Shown here piece by piece: positions 52,390 through 62,100 of a stretch of DNA of 64,000 bases; positions within the stretch are counted from its first letter, which is position 1; the number at the start of each line of letters is the position of its first letter. Under the pieces are notes generated by a model. The model had not been told where the DNA came from. It did not search any database and saw nothing but the letters and a program-made list of their open reading frames with translations. The stretch comes from Phreatobacter oligotrophus (GTDB taxonomy: Bacteria; Pseudomonadota; Alphaproteobacteria; Rhizobiales; Phreatobacteraceae). The stretch lies in contig NZ_PZZL01000005.1 of the NCBI RefSeq assembly GCF_003046185.1, positions 62,001 to 126,000 on the forward strand, read 5' to 3'. The position numbers and the translations under genes were made by a program.

Positions 52390-54120
52390 ATGACCACCGT
52401 CGAAGCCGCCCCTGCTCGGCCCTGGACGAAATTCTATTCCGTCGGCATGCGGCACACGATCGACGAGGCCCCCCACCCGAACCTCGCGGCCATGGTCCGC
52501 TCGGTGGCGCGCACCTATGGCGGCAAGACGGCCTTCTCGCTGTGCCTGCCGAACGGCATGGGCGGCTCGCTCTCCTATGCCGAGATTGACCGGTGGTCGG
52601 ACGCCTTCGCGCTCTACCTGCGCGATGTGCTGAAGCTGCCCGCCGGCGCCCGCGTCGCGCTGCAGACGCCCAACGCCCTCGCCTTCCCGATCGTCGCCTT
52701 CGGCACGTTCAAGGCCGGCTGCGTGCTGATCAACATCAATCCGCTCTACACGGCGGAGGAGATGGGCAAGGTCTTCGCCGACGGCGAACCCGACGTGCTC
52801 GTCATCATCGACATGTTCGCCGGCAAGCTGCCGGCGGCCTTCGCGATCCACACGGTGAAGACGGTCGTGATCTCCTCGATCACCGACTTCATGCCCTGGC
52901 TGCAGGGCACGCTCGTGAGCCTGGTGCAGAAGTACAAGGACAAGTCGGTGAAGCCGGCGCCGGTGCCGCACACCACCTTCCGCGCAGCTCTCGCTGCGGG
53001 CGAGGCGCGCAAGGGGTCCACCCCGATCGCCGCCTATGCCGAGAATGTCGGGCTCGATACGCTCGCCGTGCTCCAGTACACCGGCGGCACGACCGGCGTG
53101 TCCAAGGGCGCCATGCTGACGCACGGCAACCTCGTCATGAACATGGCCCAGTCGCTGGAGATGGTCGCCTCCAACATGGTCAAGGGCGAGGAGACCATCC
53201 TGACGGCGCTGCCGCTCTATCACATCTTCGCTTTCACGGTGAACATGCTGGGCTTCTGGTACCTTGGCGCGCACAACGTCATGGTGCCCAATCCGCGGCC
53301 GCTGACGAACCTGCAGAAGGCCTTCGAGAAATATCAGGTCTCGATGCTCACCGGCGTGAACACGCTGTTCAACGGCCTCAACAACGAGCCCTGGTTCCGT
53401 GACAACCCGCCCAAGGCGCTGAAGAGCTCCTGCGCCGGCGGCATGGCGCTGCAGGACGCCGTGGCCCGGCGCTGGCAGGAGGTCACGGGCACCCCGGTCA
53501 TCGAGGGCTATGGCCTGACGGAATCCTCGCCAGTCCTGACCTTCAACCCGCTCGACGCGGTGAAGGAGGGCACGATCGGCGTTCCCGTCCCGTCCACCGA
53601 CATCAAGTGCGTCGATGACGAGGGCCGCGAAGTGCCGCTCGGCCAGCCCGGCGAGCTCATCGCCAAGGGCCCGCAGATCATGGCGGGCTACTGGCGCAAG
53701 CCCGAGGAGACCGCCCGCACGATCCGCGACGGCTGGCTTTATACCGGCGACATCGCCACCCAGGACGAGGACGGCTATTTCCGCATCGTCGACCGCAAGA
53801 AGGACATGGTGCTGGTGTCCGGCTTCAACGTCTTCCCGAACGAGGTCGAGGACACGCTGGCCAAGCACCCGGCAGTGCTCGAGGTCGCCGTGGTGGGCGT
53901 GCCGGACGGCGCGGCGGGCGAGGCGGTGAAGGCCTTCATCGTCGTGAAGCCCGGCGCCGAGCTGACCTCCGACGAGGTCCGCGCCTTCTGCAAGGAGCAC
54001 CTGACCAACTACAAGGTGCCGAAGCTCGTGGAGTTCCGTTCGGAACTGCCGAAGACCAATGTGGGCAAGATCCTGCGCAAGGACCTGCGCGCCGAGGAAC
54101 TCGCCAAGGCCAAGGCCTGA
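52390..54120 (+). CDS. fadD: long-chain fatty acid-CoA ligase
   Basis: A 576-residue AMP-forming ligase. The P-loop-like A3 motif is YTGGTTGVSKGAMLTH, A5 GYGLTESSP, A7 YTGDIATQDEDGYF, A8 IVDRKKDMVLVSGFNVFPNEVE, and the C-terminal catalytic Lys in TNVGKILRKDLR. LNNEPWF matches long-chain FadD. It activates fatty acids to acyl-CoA for beta-oxidation or lipid synthesis. Start ATG follows GGGAGGATTGC. Not part of an obvious operon. Confidence 0.93.
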   Translation: MTTVEAAPARPWTKFYSVGMRHTIDEAPHPNLAAMVRSVARTYGGKTAFSLCLPNGMGGSLSYAEIDRWSDAFALYLRDVLKLPAGARVALQTPNALAFPIVAFGTFKAGCVLININPLYTAEEMGKVFADGEPDVLVIIDMFAGKLPAAFAIHTVKTVVISSITDFMPWLQGTLVSLVQKYKDKSVKPAPVPHTTFRAALAAGEARKGSTPIAAYAENVGLDTLAVLQYTGGTTGVSKGAMLTHGNLVMNMAQSLEMVASNMVKGEETILTALPLYHIFAFTVNMLGFWYLGAHNVMVPNPRPLTNLQKAFEKYQVSMLTGVNTLFNGLNNEPWFRDNPPKALKSSCAGGMALQDAVARRWQEVTGTPVIEGYGLTESSPVLTFNPLDAVKEGTIGVPVPSTDIKCVDDEGREVPLGQPGELIAKGPQIMAGYWRKPEETARTIRDGWLYTGDIATQDEDGYFRIVDRKKDMVLVSGFNVFPNEVEDTLAKHPAVLEVAVVGVPDGAAGEAVKAFIVVKPGAELTSDEVRAFCKEHLTNYKVPKLVEFRSELPKTNVGKILRKDLRAEELAKAKA

Positions 54121-54219
54121 TGCGACATTCTACAACTTGATCCGTCGCGCGGCGGTCATCCCGCCGCGCCAGTTGCATCGGCTCCGGGCGCCGCTAACCT
54201 GCGGCACCCGGAGCGCGCC

Positions 54220-54906
54220 ATGCACGACGATCACGACCACGATCACGACCACCATCATCACGCCCATGGTCACGGCCACCACCACGGTCATGACCATGAC
54301 CATGACCACGACCACAGCGAACTCTCGCCCATGGATGCGCGGGTGCGGGCGCTGGAGACGATCCTGGTCGAGAAGGGCTATGTCGACCCGGCCGCGCTCG
54401 ATGTCCTGATCGAGACCTACGAGACCAAGGTCGGCCCGCATAACGGCGCCCGCGTCGTGGCGAAGAGCTGGGTCGATCCGGCCTATCGCGCCCGGCTTCT
54501 GAAGGACGCGACGGCCGCCGTCGCCGAGCTCGGCTATATGGGCCGGCAGGGCGAGCATCTCGTGGCGGTCGAGAACACGCCCGACACCCACAACATGGTC
54601 GTCTGCACCCTGTGCTCCTGCTACCCGTGGCCGGTGCTGGGCCTGCCGCCGGTCTGGTACAAGTCGGCGCCCTACCGCGCCAAGGCGGTGCGCGATCCGC
54701 GCGGCGTACTGGCGGATTTCGGCGTCACCCTGCCCGCGGACAAGGCCATCAAGGTCTGGGATTCCACCGCCGAGGTCCGCTACCTCGTCATCCCCGAACG
54801 GCCGGCGGGAACGGAGGGGCTGTCGGAGGAGGACCTCGCCGCCCTCGTCACCCGTGACGCGATGATCGGCACCGGCCTTCCCCGCGCGCCGGAGACGGCG
54901 GCATGA
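54220..54906 (+). CDS. nthA: cobalt-type nitrile hydratase alpha subunit with His-rich N terminus
   Basis: A 228-residue alpha subunit. The metal site is [21 protein letters not shown]; Thr between the first two cysteines marks the cobalt (or thiocyanate-hydrolase-like) type, where iron types have Ser. [21 protein letters not shown] follows. The first 32 residues are extraordinary: 18 His and 9 Asp in [12 protein letters not shown] blocks, absent from characterised homologues. The tail is translated: the ATG has GGAG six bases upstream and the stop overlaps nthB. It probably binds Co or Ni/Zn. It hydrates nitriles to amides with NthB. Confidence 0.9.
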   Translation: MHDDHDHDHDHHHHAHGHGHHHGHDHDHDHDHSELSPMDARVRALETILVEKGYVDPAALDVLIETYETKVGPHNGARVVAKSWVDPAYRARLLKDATAAVAELGYMGRQGEHLVAVENTPDTHNMVVCTLCSCYPWPVLGLPPVWYKSAPYRAKAVRDPRGVLADFGVTLPADKAIKVWDSTAEVRYLVIPERPAGTEGLSEEDLAALVTRDAMIGTGLPRAPETAA

Positions 54907-55565
54907 GCTACGTGACCCATGCCGATCTCGGCGGCCGCAAGGACCTCGGCCCCATCCAGATCGAGACGGACGAGCCGCTGTTCCATTCGCGCTGGGAGGC
55001 GCGGGCCCTCGCCCTGACCCTCGCCATGGGCGCCACCGGCTCCTGGACCATCGACCAGTCGCGCGCCGCCCGTGAGCAGCAGCCGGGCTATCTCGGCATG
55101 AGCTATTATGAGATCTGGATCGGCGGCCTGGAACGGCTGATGGCCGACCGCGGCCTCGTCTCCGAGGCCGACCTGTCCGCCGGCCATGCCGTCGACCCGG
55201 CGAAGCCGGTGGCCCGCGTCCTCTCAGCGGAGGCCGTGCCGGCCGTGCTCGCTCGCGGAGGCCCGACCGAGCGTCCGGCGACGAGCCCCGCACGCTTTGC
55301 CGTCGACGACCGCGTCAGGACAGCCACCATGCCGGTCCCCAAGGGCCACACGCGCCTGCCGCGCTATGCCCAGGGCAAGACGGGGACGATCACCCATTGC
55401 CACGGGGTCCATGTCTTCGCCGACGCCAATGCCACGACGGCGGGTGAGGCGCCGGAATGGCTCTACACCGTGCGCTTCGACGGCACCGAGCTCTTCGGCG
55501 ATGAGGCCGATCCCAAGACCAGCGTCTCCGTCGACGCCTGGGACAGCTATCTGAGCCCCGCATGA
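54903..55565 (+). CDS. nthB: nitrile hydratase beta subunit
   Basis: A 220-residue beta subunit. The N-terminal helical part has [17 protein letters not shown] and [25 protein letters not shown], then [19 protein letters not shown]. The C-terminal SH3-like barrel is [34 protein letters not shown] through [14 protein letters not shown]. Conserved Arg residues that clamp the oxidised cysteines of the alpha subunit are in the N-terminal part. ATGA overlaps couple it to both alpha and accessory genes. Confidence 0.92.
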   Translation: MSYVTHADLGGRKDLGPIQIETDEPLFHSRWEARALALTLAMGATGSWTIDQSRAAREQQPGYLGMSYYEIWIGGLERLMADRGLVSEADLSAGHAVDPAKPVARVLSAEAVPAVLARGGPTERPATSPARFAVDDRVRTATMPVPKGHTRLPRYAQGKTGTITHCHGVHVFADANATTAGEAPEWLYTVRFDGTELFGDEADPKTSVSVDAWDSYLSPA

Positions 55566-55930
55566 CCGTGTCAGCCGCAACGCCCGACCTTGCCGCCCTG
55601 CCGCACATTCCCTGCGATGCCGAGGGACCGGTCTTCCGCGAGCCCTGGGAGGCGCATGCCTTCGCCCTCGCCGTGACGCTCCACCAGAAGGGCCTGTTCA
55701 CCTGGCCGGAATGGGCCGAGGCCCTCTCGGCCGAGATCACCCGCGCCCAGGCGGATGGCGATCCGGACACCGGCGAGACCTATTACCGCCATTGGCTGAA
55801 GGCGCTCGAAGGCCTGGTGATCCGCCGCGGCGTCGCAACGCCGGCGGCGATCGAGGCGACGACCGAGGCCTGGCATGCCGCCGCGGCCGCAACGCCGCAT
55901 GGCCAGCCGATCGTCCTGCCGGGCCGCTGA
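55562..55930 (+). CDS. nitrile hydratase accessory (activator) protein
   Basis: A 122-residue protein similar to the N-terminal half of beta subunits: PCDAEGPVFREPWEAHAFALAVTLHQKGLFTWPEWAEALS, then YYRHWLKALEGLVIRRGVATPAAI. These P14K/NhlE-type chaperones insert cobalt by swapping alpha subunits. It overlaps nthB by four bases. No CxCC motif is visible, as in cobalt-type activators. Confidence 0.87.
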   Translation: MTVSAATPDLAALPHIPCDAEGPVFREPWEAHAFALAVTLHQKGLFTWPEWAEALSAEITRAQADGDPDTGETYYRHWLKALEGLVIRRGVATPAAIEATTEAWHAAAAATPHGQPIVLPGR

Positions 55931-56111
55931 GCCCTGGGCGCCGGCATTGGAATAGGCCATGCGGTCTAGGCCGCCGCCAGATGCGGCCCATGGCTTGACC
56001 TTCGGGAAGGGCTGCACTCAACGTCTCCCGCAGGTGCCGTCACTCCCGTTGCCGCCGCCACGGACCGGATCCTGGGCACCCCCGGCGCCGTGCGGCCCCT
56101 CCGAGATTCCC

Positions 56112-56477
56112 ATGCGCGCTCTGCTGCTCGCGGCCTTCGCCGCCCTCTTCCTTTCCGTGGCCGGCGAAGCCAATGCCCAGGCCCGGCAGGACTTCGCCAT
56201 CGTGAACCAGACCGGCTACACGATCGATGAGGTCTATGTGAGCCCGACCTCCGCCAACAACTGGGGTGACGACCTGATGGGCGATGAAAGTCTGGAGAAC
56301 GGCATGACGCTGAACGTCAGCTTCCCGGTCGACACCACCGCCTGCCGCTATGACATCAAGGTCGTGTACGACGACGAAACTCCGGTGGAGTTCCGCAACG
56401 TGAACCTGTGCCGCATCGCCCGCGTCACGCTGTTCTACAACCGCGGCAGCGGCGAGACGCGCGCCGTCGCCGAGTGA
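56112..56477 (+). CDS. conserved secreted hypothetical protein
   Basis: A 121-residue protein with a signal peptide (LLLAAFAALFLSVAGEANAQ) and a small beta-rich domain: QDFAIVNQTGYTIDEVYVSPTSANNWGDDLMG, NVSFPVDTTACRYDIKVVYDDETPVEFRNVNLCRIARVTLFYN. It contains two conserved cysteines. Homologues in rhizobia are unannotated or mislabelled. Start at 56112; the upstream open frame is non-coding in character. A strong hairpin follows. Confidence 0.7.
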   Translation: MRALLLAAFAALFLSVAGEANAQARQDFAIVNQTGYTIDEVYVSPTSANNWGDDLMGDESLENGMTLNVSFPVDTTACRYDIKVVYDDETPVEFRNVNLCRIARVTLFYNRGSGETRAVAE

Positions 56478-56484
56478 TCGGAAC

Positions 56485-56514
56485 GGGGCCGGCCGGGCAG
56501 CGCCCGCCGGCCCC
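56485..56514. terminator. strong bidirectional hairpin between convergent genes
   Basis: GGGGCCGG.CGGGC and GCCCGCCGGCCCC pair over 13 positions with one bulge. It lies eight bases past the secreted-protein stop and nine before the NIPSNAP stop. Confidence 0.6.
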
Positions 56515-56522
56515 GCACCGCC

Positions 56523-56849
56523 TTACTTGACGGCCGAGAAGGCCGTCGGCGTGAGGAACGAGCTTGCGACATTGGACAGGATCGGCCCGTCAGCCTCGCT
56601 GGCGTTGCGCGCTGCGATCCAGTCCGGATCCTGCTGAAAAGCGGTCCATTTGCGCTCCCGCTCCGCCATCGACTCCCAGGCGACGAGATAGGTCAGGTCG
56701 TTGTTCGACGGGCCGATCACCGTGGTGAAGAAACCCGCCTGGCGAATGCCGTGCTTCTCCCAGAGTTTCAGCGTGTGGTCCTGGAAGCGCGCCAGGAGCT
56801 TGGGAAGCCTGCCCGGCAGGCAGGTATAGACGCGCAGTTCATAGATCAT
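56523..56849 (-). CDS. NIPSNAP family protein
   Basis: A 108-residue ferredoxin-like-fold protein: IYELRVYTCLPGRLPKLLARFQDHTLKLWEKHGIRQAGFFTTVIGPSNNDLTYLVAWESMAERERKWTAF, which is the canonical NIPSNAP pattern. The family has no assigned biochemical activity. The ATG at 56849 was chosen where conservation starts; the frame upstream is low-complexity. GGAGG lies before it. Confidence 0.88.
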   Translation of the reverse strand: MIYELRVYTCLPGRLPKLLARFQDHTLKLWEKHGIRQAGFFTTVIGPSNNDLTYLVAWESMAERERKWTAFQQDPDWIAARNASEADGPILSNVASSFLTPTAFSAVK

Positions 56850-57180
56850 GGTGGTCCTCCCTCTGGGGAGCGACAGACTGCCCAAGCCACAGGCCGGCGC
56901 AAGTGCGCCTGGCGCGGGCCGGCCCGGCGCGTCCGCGCTGCCGCCACGCCCCGACGCGCTGAGGCCCGCAGCGCCGCGAGAGGCGCCCTTCGCCGAATGC
57001 ACGGCTGAAGGAACCAATCGGCTCTATATCGGCTTGCCAGACAAAAGACCCCGCGACAGCGAGGACCTGGGCGCCGGATTGCTTAATGACATTTTTATGA
57101 CAGAGTCGCTGTCTCGAATTTGTCCAGATGATTCGTTCTGATGGTTAGGCCCGGCGGGGCGCGACAGGAGAGCCTCACCG
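56850..57180. other. intergenic interval between NIPSNAP and NUDIX genes
   Basis: About 330 bases with no protein gene supported. The right third (about 57060-57145) is AT-richer than its surroundings and probably holds the promoter of the NUDIX gene. No repeat or RNA is recognised. Confidence 0.4.
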
Positions 57181-57714
57181 ATGGCCGGCCCCGACAACGA
57201 GACCGAAGACATCGCAGCCGGTGACATGCTGGACGACGACGGCTCGGGCGCCGGCCGCAAGCGCCTGCAGTTTGCCGCCCTGCCCTACCGGCTGACCCCG
57301 GAAAGCGGCCTTGAGATCCTCCTGATCACCTCGCGCACCACCCGTCGCTGGATCATCCCGAAGGGCTGGCCCATGGGCAACCTGCCGCCCCGCAAGGTGG
57401 CCGCCACCGAGGCGGAGGAAGAAGCCGGCGTCGCCGGTCACGTCGGCCGACAGCCGATCGGCCGCTACGGCTATGACAAGGTCCTGTCCAACGGCACGAC
57501 GGTGCGCTGCGCCGTCGATGTCTTCGCCCTCGAAGTCCAGAAGCAGCGCTCCTCCTGGCCGGAGCGCAAGCGGCGCGAACGGCGCTGGGTCCCGGCCCTT
57601 GAGGCCGCCGACATGGTCGGCGACGCGGAACTCGCCCCGATCATCCGCGCCTTCGCCACGCACAGCGCCACCGAGCAGGCGGCCATCGATTCCGGCACGA
57701 TCACGCTGGCCTGA
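57181..57714 (+). CDS. NUDIX hydrolase with degenerate Nudix box
   Basis: A 177-residue protein. FAALPYRLTPESGLEILLITSRTTRRWIIPKGWPMG is the typical start of diphosphoinositol/Ap-type rhizobial NUDIX proteins. The Nudix box reads GNLPPRKVAATEAEEEAGV: the last EE-G is kept, but the Gx5E glutamate and the Arg of REUxEE are missing (K and T). Activity may be altered. GGAGAG lies nine bases before the ATG. Stands alone. Confidence 0.82.
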   Translation: MAGPDNETEDIAAGDMLDDDGSGAGRKRLQFAALPYRLTPESGLEILLITSRTTRRWIIPKGWPMGNLPPRKVAATEAEEEAGVAGHVGRQPIGRYGYDKVLSNGTTVRCAVDVFALEVQKQRSSWPERKRRERRWVPALEAADMVGDAELAPIIRAFATHSATEQAAIDSGTITLA

Positions 57715-57796
57715 CATCCGACTCGCGGCCGGCTGTCCGAGGCGCTAAAGGACGGGTCCCCGCGGCCTGCCGCCTCTCCTCGTCCGATCGCACACC

Positions 57797-59077
57797 ATGT
57801 CCGACAAGCGCGTCCTCATCGCCGGCGGCGGCATCGGCGGCCTCGCCACCGCCCTCACCCTCCACCAGATCGGCGTCCCCTTCACGGTCTTCGAGGGCGT
57901 GCGCGAAATGCGCCCCCTCGGCGTCGGCATCAACATCCAGCCCAATGCCGTGCGCGAGCTCGGCGACCTTGGCATCGGCGAGGACATGCTCGACCAGGTC
58001 GGCGTGCCGGCGCGCGAATGGGCCCTCGTCGGCCTCAACGGCAATGACATCTATGCTGAGCCGCGCGGCCGGCTCGCCGGCTACAACTGGCCGCAATATG
58101 CTGTCCATCGCGGCCGCTTCCACGTCATGCTCTATGACACCCTGGTGGCCCGCGCCGGCGCGGATGCCGTGCGCCTCGGCTGCCGCGTGACCGGCTATCG
58201 CAAGGAGGGTGACGGCGTCGTCGCCCTCGTCGAAACGGCCAGCGGCGAACAGTTCGAGGAGCGCGGCGCGCTGCTGGTCGGCGCCGACGGAATCCATTCG
58301 GCCGTGCGCGCGCAGATGCATCCCGGCCAGCCGCCGATCCACTGGGGCGGGGCGCTGATGTGGCGCGGCACGAGCCTCGCGAAGCCCATCCGCACCGGCG
58401 CCTCCTTCATCGGCCTCGGCACCCACCGCCACCGCATGGTGATCTATCCGATCTCCCATCCGGATCCTGAAACCGGCCTCGCCATGATCAACTGGATCGC
58501 CGAGGTGGTGGTCGACGCCGGCGAGGGCTGGAAGCAGCGCGGCTGGTTCCGCGAGGTCGGCATCGACGACTTCATCCATCATTTCGAGGACTGGCGCTGG
58601 CCCTGGCTGGACGTGCCGGCGCTCATCCGCGGCTCGGCCGGGGCCTATGAGAACCCGATGATCGACCGCGACCCCGTGCCGACCTGGCAGGACGGGCCCG
58701 TCGGGCTGCTCGGCGATGCCGCCCACGCCATGTATCCGACCGGCTCGAACGGCGCGAGCCAGGCCATCATGGACGCCCGCATCCTCGGCGCCTCGCTGCT
58801 CGCGGAGGGCATCACGCCGGCGGCCCTCGCCGCCTATGACGCGCGGCTGTGCGGGCCCATCTCGCAACTCGTCCTGCGCAACCGCGGCGCCGGCCCCTTC
58901 GGCCTCCTCAACCTCGTCGACGAGCGCTGCGGCGGCACCTTCGACAATATCGACGACGTCATCCCCGCCGAGGAGCGCACCGCCTTCATGGCCGGCTACA
59001 AGGCGGCGGCGGGCTTTGCCATCAGCCAGCTCAACGAGGCGCCGCCGACCATCCTGCCCGGCGCCCGGATCGGCTGA
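57797..59077 (+). CDS. flavin-dependent monooxygenase (salicylate-hydroxylase-like)
   Basis: A 426-residue FAD enzyme. The dinucleotide motif is GGGIGGLATALTLHQIGVPFTVFE, the DG fingerprint is LVGADGIHSAVRAQM, and the GD motif is GLLGDAAHAMYPTGSNGASQAIMDA. It most resembles NAD(P)H-dependent aromatic hydroxylases of the salicylate/3-hydroxybenzoate group. Substrate is unknown. It converges on pufC, from which it is separated by a terminator. Confidence 0.88.
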   Translation: MSDKRVLIAGGGIGGLATALTLHQIGVPFTVFEGVREMRPLGVGINIQPNAVRELGDLGIGEDMLDQVGVPAREWALVGLNGNDIYAEPRGRLAGYNWPQYAVHRGRFHVMLYDTLVARAGADAVRLGCRVTGYRKEGDGVVALVETASGEQFEERGALLVGADGIHSAVRAQMHPGQPPIHWGGALMWRGTSLAKPIRTGASFIGLGTHRHRMVIYPISHPDPETGLAMINWIAEVVVDAGEGWKQRGWFREVGIDDFIHHFEDWRWPWLDVPALIRGSAGAYENPMIDRDPVPTWQDGPVGLLGDAAHAMYPTGSNGASQAIMDARILGASLLAEGITPAALAAYDARLCGPISQLVLRNRGAGPFGLLNLVDERCGGTFDNIDDVIPAEERTAFMAGYKAAAGFAISQLNEAPPTILPGARIG

Positions 59078-59092
59078 CGGCAGAAACGAAAA

Positions 59093-59120
59093 GGGCGCCG
59101 GAGCGAGTGCTCCGACGCCC
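59093..59120. terminator. bidirectional terminator between the monooxygenase gene and pufC
   Basis: GGGCGCCGGAGC and GCTCCGACGCCC form a stem of eleven pairs and one mismatch with a GAGT loop. An A-rich run flanks the left side, giving a short U-run for the puf transcript. Confidence 0.75.
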
Positions 59121-59153
59121 TCATTCGGGGCGGCCCGGCCGCCATCCCTAACC

Positions 59154-60173
59154 TCACGGCGCGGGACGCGGCGCCCCGAGCTCGGGATAGTTCGGCAGCA
59201 TCGCCGCGCCGTTCAGCGGCTTCGGCTGCTGCTGGTGGCAGGTGGTGCAGAACACCTTGGCATTGTCGCCCTCCGGGCCCAGCCGCTCCGGCGGCTGGAT
59301 CGGCTGCAGCGGCGCGATGTGGTTGATGTTGATGTCACGCACCATGCGGATGCCGTGATAGGCGGTGGCGCGCTGCGGCGGACTGCTCGACCACGTCCCG
59401 AAATTGTTGGAGTTGTGGCAGAAGGTGCAGTTGACGCCGAGGCCCTCCGACATGTGGATCATCAGGCCGTAGGTGCGCTCCGTGTCCTGGATGGTCCGCG
59501 TATTGCCGGCCGGCAGCACGGTGGTGCTGACCGAGCGGATCTGCCCGGTATAGGCGAGCAGCTCGGTGAACGGATCCGTCGGCAGGGAGGTGAGGCCCAC
59601 CAGCCGCCCGACGACGTTCTGGCCCTGGCGGCTCGCCGTCATGCCAGCCGCGCCCATCGGGCCGCTGTCCTGCTTGAACGTGTATTGCGGCTGAGGCTGG
59701 CCGCGATGGCAGGTGTAGCAGGTGACGCCGGTCTGGCCGACATGCGAGGTCCAGGTCGTGTTCAGCGAGCGCGTCATGATGAGCATCTGGCGCGCCACGC
59801 GGTACTGGTACTTCGACTCGTCCGCCATGTTCTCGAGGTTGTGGCAGTAGCCGCAGCTTTCCTCCTGCGGCGCCACCCACTCGGCCATGGAGGCCATCAC
59901 CCTCAGGAACTCGGTCTCGCTGAGATCGCCGAGAACCTTGACGTTCTGGTAGATCGTCGAGACCCGCGGGCCCGTCGGATCCGCCGGGGGCTGAGCCTCC
60001 GGCGCCTGGTTGGCGGCCTCGCGCGCTGCCAGCGTGCGGGGATTGGCGACATTGCCCATGGACTGGCCGCGATAGCCGCGCTGCTCGGTGGCCGGAGGCG
60101 GAGCCTCGCAGCCGGCGATGAAGAGCGTCGCGCCCAGGAGAAGGGCCGTCAGGCAGGTGCGTGCGGAGTTCAT
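59154..60173 (-). CDS. pufC: photosynthetic reaction centre tetraheme cytochrome c subunit
   Basis: A 339-residue lipoprotein cytochrome. Signal peptide and lipobox FIAGC put the lipidated Cys at 22. Four c-type heme sites are visible: CGYCH (107-111), CYTCH (152-156), CTFCH (249-253) and CTTCH (309-313). It docks on the periplasmic side of the reaction centre and re-reduces the special pair. The ATG overlaps the pufM stop (ATGA). Bacteria with pufX instead lack this subunit. Confidence 0.97.
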   Translation of the reverse strand: MNSARTCLTALLLGATLFIAGCEAPPPATEQRGYRGQSMGNVANPRTLAAREAANQAPEAQPPADPTGPRVSTIYQNVKVLGDLSETEFLRVMASMAEWVAPQEESCGYCHNLENMADESKYQYRVARQMLIMTRSLNTTWTSHVGQTGVTCYTCHRGQPQPQYTFKQDSGPMGAAGMTASRQGQNVVGRLVGLTSLPTDPFTELLAYTGQIRSVSTTVLPAGNTRTIQDTERTYGLMIHMSEGLGVNCTFCHNSNNFGTWSSSPPQRATAYHGIRMVRDININHIAPLQPIQPPERLGPEGDNAKVFCTTCHQQQPKPLNGAAMLPNYPELGAPRPAP

Positions 60174-61159
60174 CGCGTCGCTCCCGGCAGAGTGGAGGGG
60201 TCGATGGCAGGCACGTAGGGCAGCGACGGATAGCCCGGGGCGAAGTCGTGCTTGATCGCCCAGAGATACCAGTTGTCCACCACAGTGCCGGTGAGGAGGA
60301 TGCCGATGCCGCCGGTCAGCGGCGTCAGCACGGCGAACCACCAGGCCCAGCGATGGATGGATTCCATCGTGGCATTGAAGCCCATGGTCCAGCGCCAGAA
60401 CAGGGCGGCGCGCTCGGAGGCCGTGCCGCGGTCGACGATCTGCTCGATCTCGCGCTCGCCGCCGTAGCGGGACACGGCGAGGATCGTCGCGCCATGCATC
60501 GCGAAGAGCAGCGCCGACCCGTAGAGGAAGGTGATCGAGAGCGCGTGGAACGGGTTGTAGAAAAGGTTGCCGTAGCGGATCGAGAAGGCGGCCGTCCAGT
60601 CGAGGTGCGGGAAGATGCCGAAGGGCACGCCCTCGCTCCAGGACCCCATGAGCAGCGGCCGGATGAAGCCGAGCACGAGGAACAGCCAGATCGCCGCGGC
60701 GAAGGCCCAGGCGACATGGGTGCCCATGCCGAGCGCCCGCGCCCGCCGGTAGGTCCTGATCCACCACAGGATGACCGAGATGGTCAGGAAGAAGCCGGTG
60801 AGCAGCCACCAGCCGCCCTCCGCCATGGGCGGGATCGACAGGCCGTATTTCGGCGCCGGCGGTTCGAGCGCGAGCCAGAAGAGCTGGCGGACGAACTGCA
60901 CGGGATCCCAGTTCACCGACGCCCACATGTTGAGGCCGATGATCTCGAAGGCGATGATGCCGAAGAGCAGCGAGACGCTGCCGTACCAGCCAAGATAGAT
61001 CGGGCCGATCTGGGCATCGCCGATCTTGCCCAGCCAGTAATTGTGGAAGATCGAGGTGCCGCGCTTGTAGATCTGGCTCTCGATGGGCGGCCCGGTGTCG
61101 TCCGGGCCCCTGACCTGGATGCGGGTGAAGATGTTCTGATAGTCGATGGCAAAGCTCAC
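60170..61159 (-). CDS. pufM: photosynthetic reaction centre subunit M
   Basis: A 329-residue membrane protein with five helices. Landmarks are [13 protein letters not shown] at the N terminus, [15 protein letters not shown], the special-pair His region [30 protein letters not shown], and the iron-ligand helix [20 protein letters not shown]. It binds the special pair, QA and the non-haem iron with PufL. GTG start, ten bases after the pufL stop. Confidence 0.97.
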   Translation of the reverse strand: MSFAIDYQNIFTRIQVRGPDDTGPPIESQIYKRGTSIFHNYWLGKIGDAQIGPIYLGWYGSVSLLFGIIAFEIIGLNMWASVNWDPVQFVRQLFWLALEPPAPKYGLSIPPMAEGGWWLLTGFFLTISVILWWIRTYRRARALGMGTHVAWAFAAAIWLFLVLGFIRPLLMGSWSEGVPFGIFPHLDWTAAFSIRYGNLFYNPFHALSITFLYGSALLFAMHGATILAVSRYGGEREIEQIVDRGTASERAALFWRWTMGFNATMESIHRWAWWFAVLTPLTGGIGILLTGTVVDNWYLWAIKHDFAPGYPSLPYVPAIDPSTLPGATR

Positions 61160-61169
61160 GACACCCTCC

Positions 61170-61994
61170 TCAGCGCCAGATCGGCAGTTCGAGCCACCAG
61201 TTCCACCACTCGGGCCAGCCGAGGGTCCAGAAGGGGCCGGAGATGACGATGCAGACCGCGCTCCAGAACACCGCGGCCAGCGCCAGGAAGAGCCCGAGGC
61301 GATGGATGCCGATCGTGCCGACCGAGTAGCCGATCGTATCGCGGAAGAAGGCGTTCTCGTGCTCCGGCGTCTTCACAGCCTCGCCCTTCGGCGGGTTGGT
61401 GGCGGACAGCACGAGCGCCCCGTGGAGCGACAGCGCCAGCGTCGTCGTGAAGAAGAAGGTCACGGCGAGCATGTGCGCGGGATTGTAGTGGAAGTGCAGG
61501 TACTGGTAGCCGACGTTCGACACCCAATCGAGGTGGCTGAAGATGCCATAGGGGAACGCGTGTCCCCAGGCGCCCATCAGGACCGGGCGGATGACCTGCA
61601 GGGTGACATAGGCGAAGATCGCCATGCTGAAGGCGACGGGCACGTGGAGGCCCATGCCAAGCTTGCGGGAGATCTCGACCTCGCGCATCGCCCAGGAGCC
61701 GAAGGCGCCGATGGCGCAGATGGTGATGATCTGCCACAGCCCGCCCTCGGCGAGCGGGGCCAGGCCAAGACCATATTTCAGGTCCGGCGGCGCGATGTTG
61801 ATCCGCCAGACGTTCCAGGTGTCGCCGAGCGCGGCGCCCCACAGGATCAGGCCGACGCCCAGAAGCGAAAAGAAGAAGGTGGTGACCCCGAAGAACCCGA
61901 CCCAGAACGGTCCGACCCAGAAGTCGAACAGGTCGCCCCCGACCAGGGTGCCGCCACGCACGCGATATTTGGCTTCGAAGCTCAGCAAGGCCAT
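61170..61994 (-). CDS. pufL: photosynthetic reaction centre subunit L
   Basis: A 274-residue subunit starting [37 protein letters not shown], the canonical PufL N terminus. [28 protein letters not shown] holds a special-pair His and the [24 protein letters not shown] helix an iron-ligand His. It binds the special pair, bacteriopheophytin and QB. The upstream in-frame Met residues are not conserved, so the ATG at 61994 is used. Confidence 0.97.
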   Translation of the reverse strand: MALLSFEAKYRVRGGTLVGGDLFDFWVGPFWVGFFGVTTFFFSLLGVGLILWGAALGDTWNVWRINIAPPDLKYGLGLAPLAEGGLWQIITICAIGAFGSWAMREVEISRKLGMGLHVPVAFSMAIFAYVTLQVIRPVLMGAWGHAFPYGIFSHLDWVSNVGYQYLHFHYNPAHMLAVTFFFTTTLALSLHGALVLSATNPPKGEAVKTPEHENAFFRDTIGYSVGTIGIHRLGLFLALAAVFWSAVCIVISGPFWTLGWPEWWNWWLELPIWR

Positions 61995-62034
61995 GGTCGG
62001 CTCCTCTCGGCAGTGCATGCGCATGCGATGGGGT

Positions 62035-62046
62035 TGACCGGGGTCA
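62035..62046. other. small palindrome in the pufA-pufL intercistronic region
   Basis: TGACCGGGGTCA is a short perfect inverted repeat about 55 bases after pufA. In purple bacteria, stem-loops at this place stabilise the pufBA mRNA segment; here the stem is only five pairs, so this role is tentative. Confidence 0.25.
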
Positions 62047-62100
62047 CCGGAAGCGTTGCGCGGGAAGCGCTTGGCCGCCGATGTCCCCGGGTCTTTCGCG

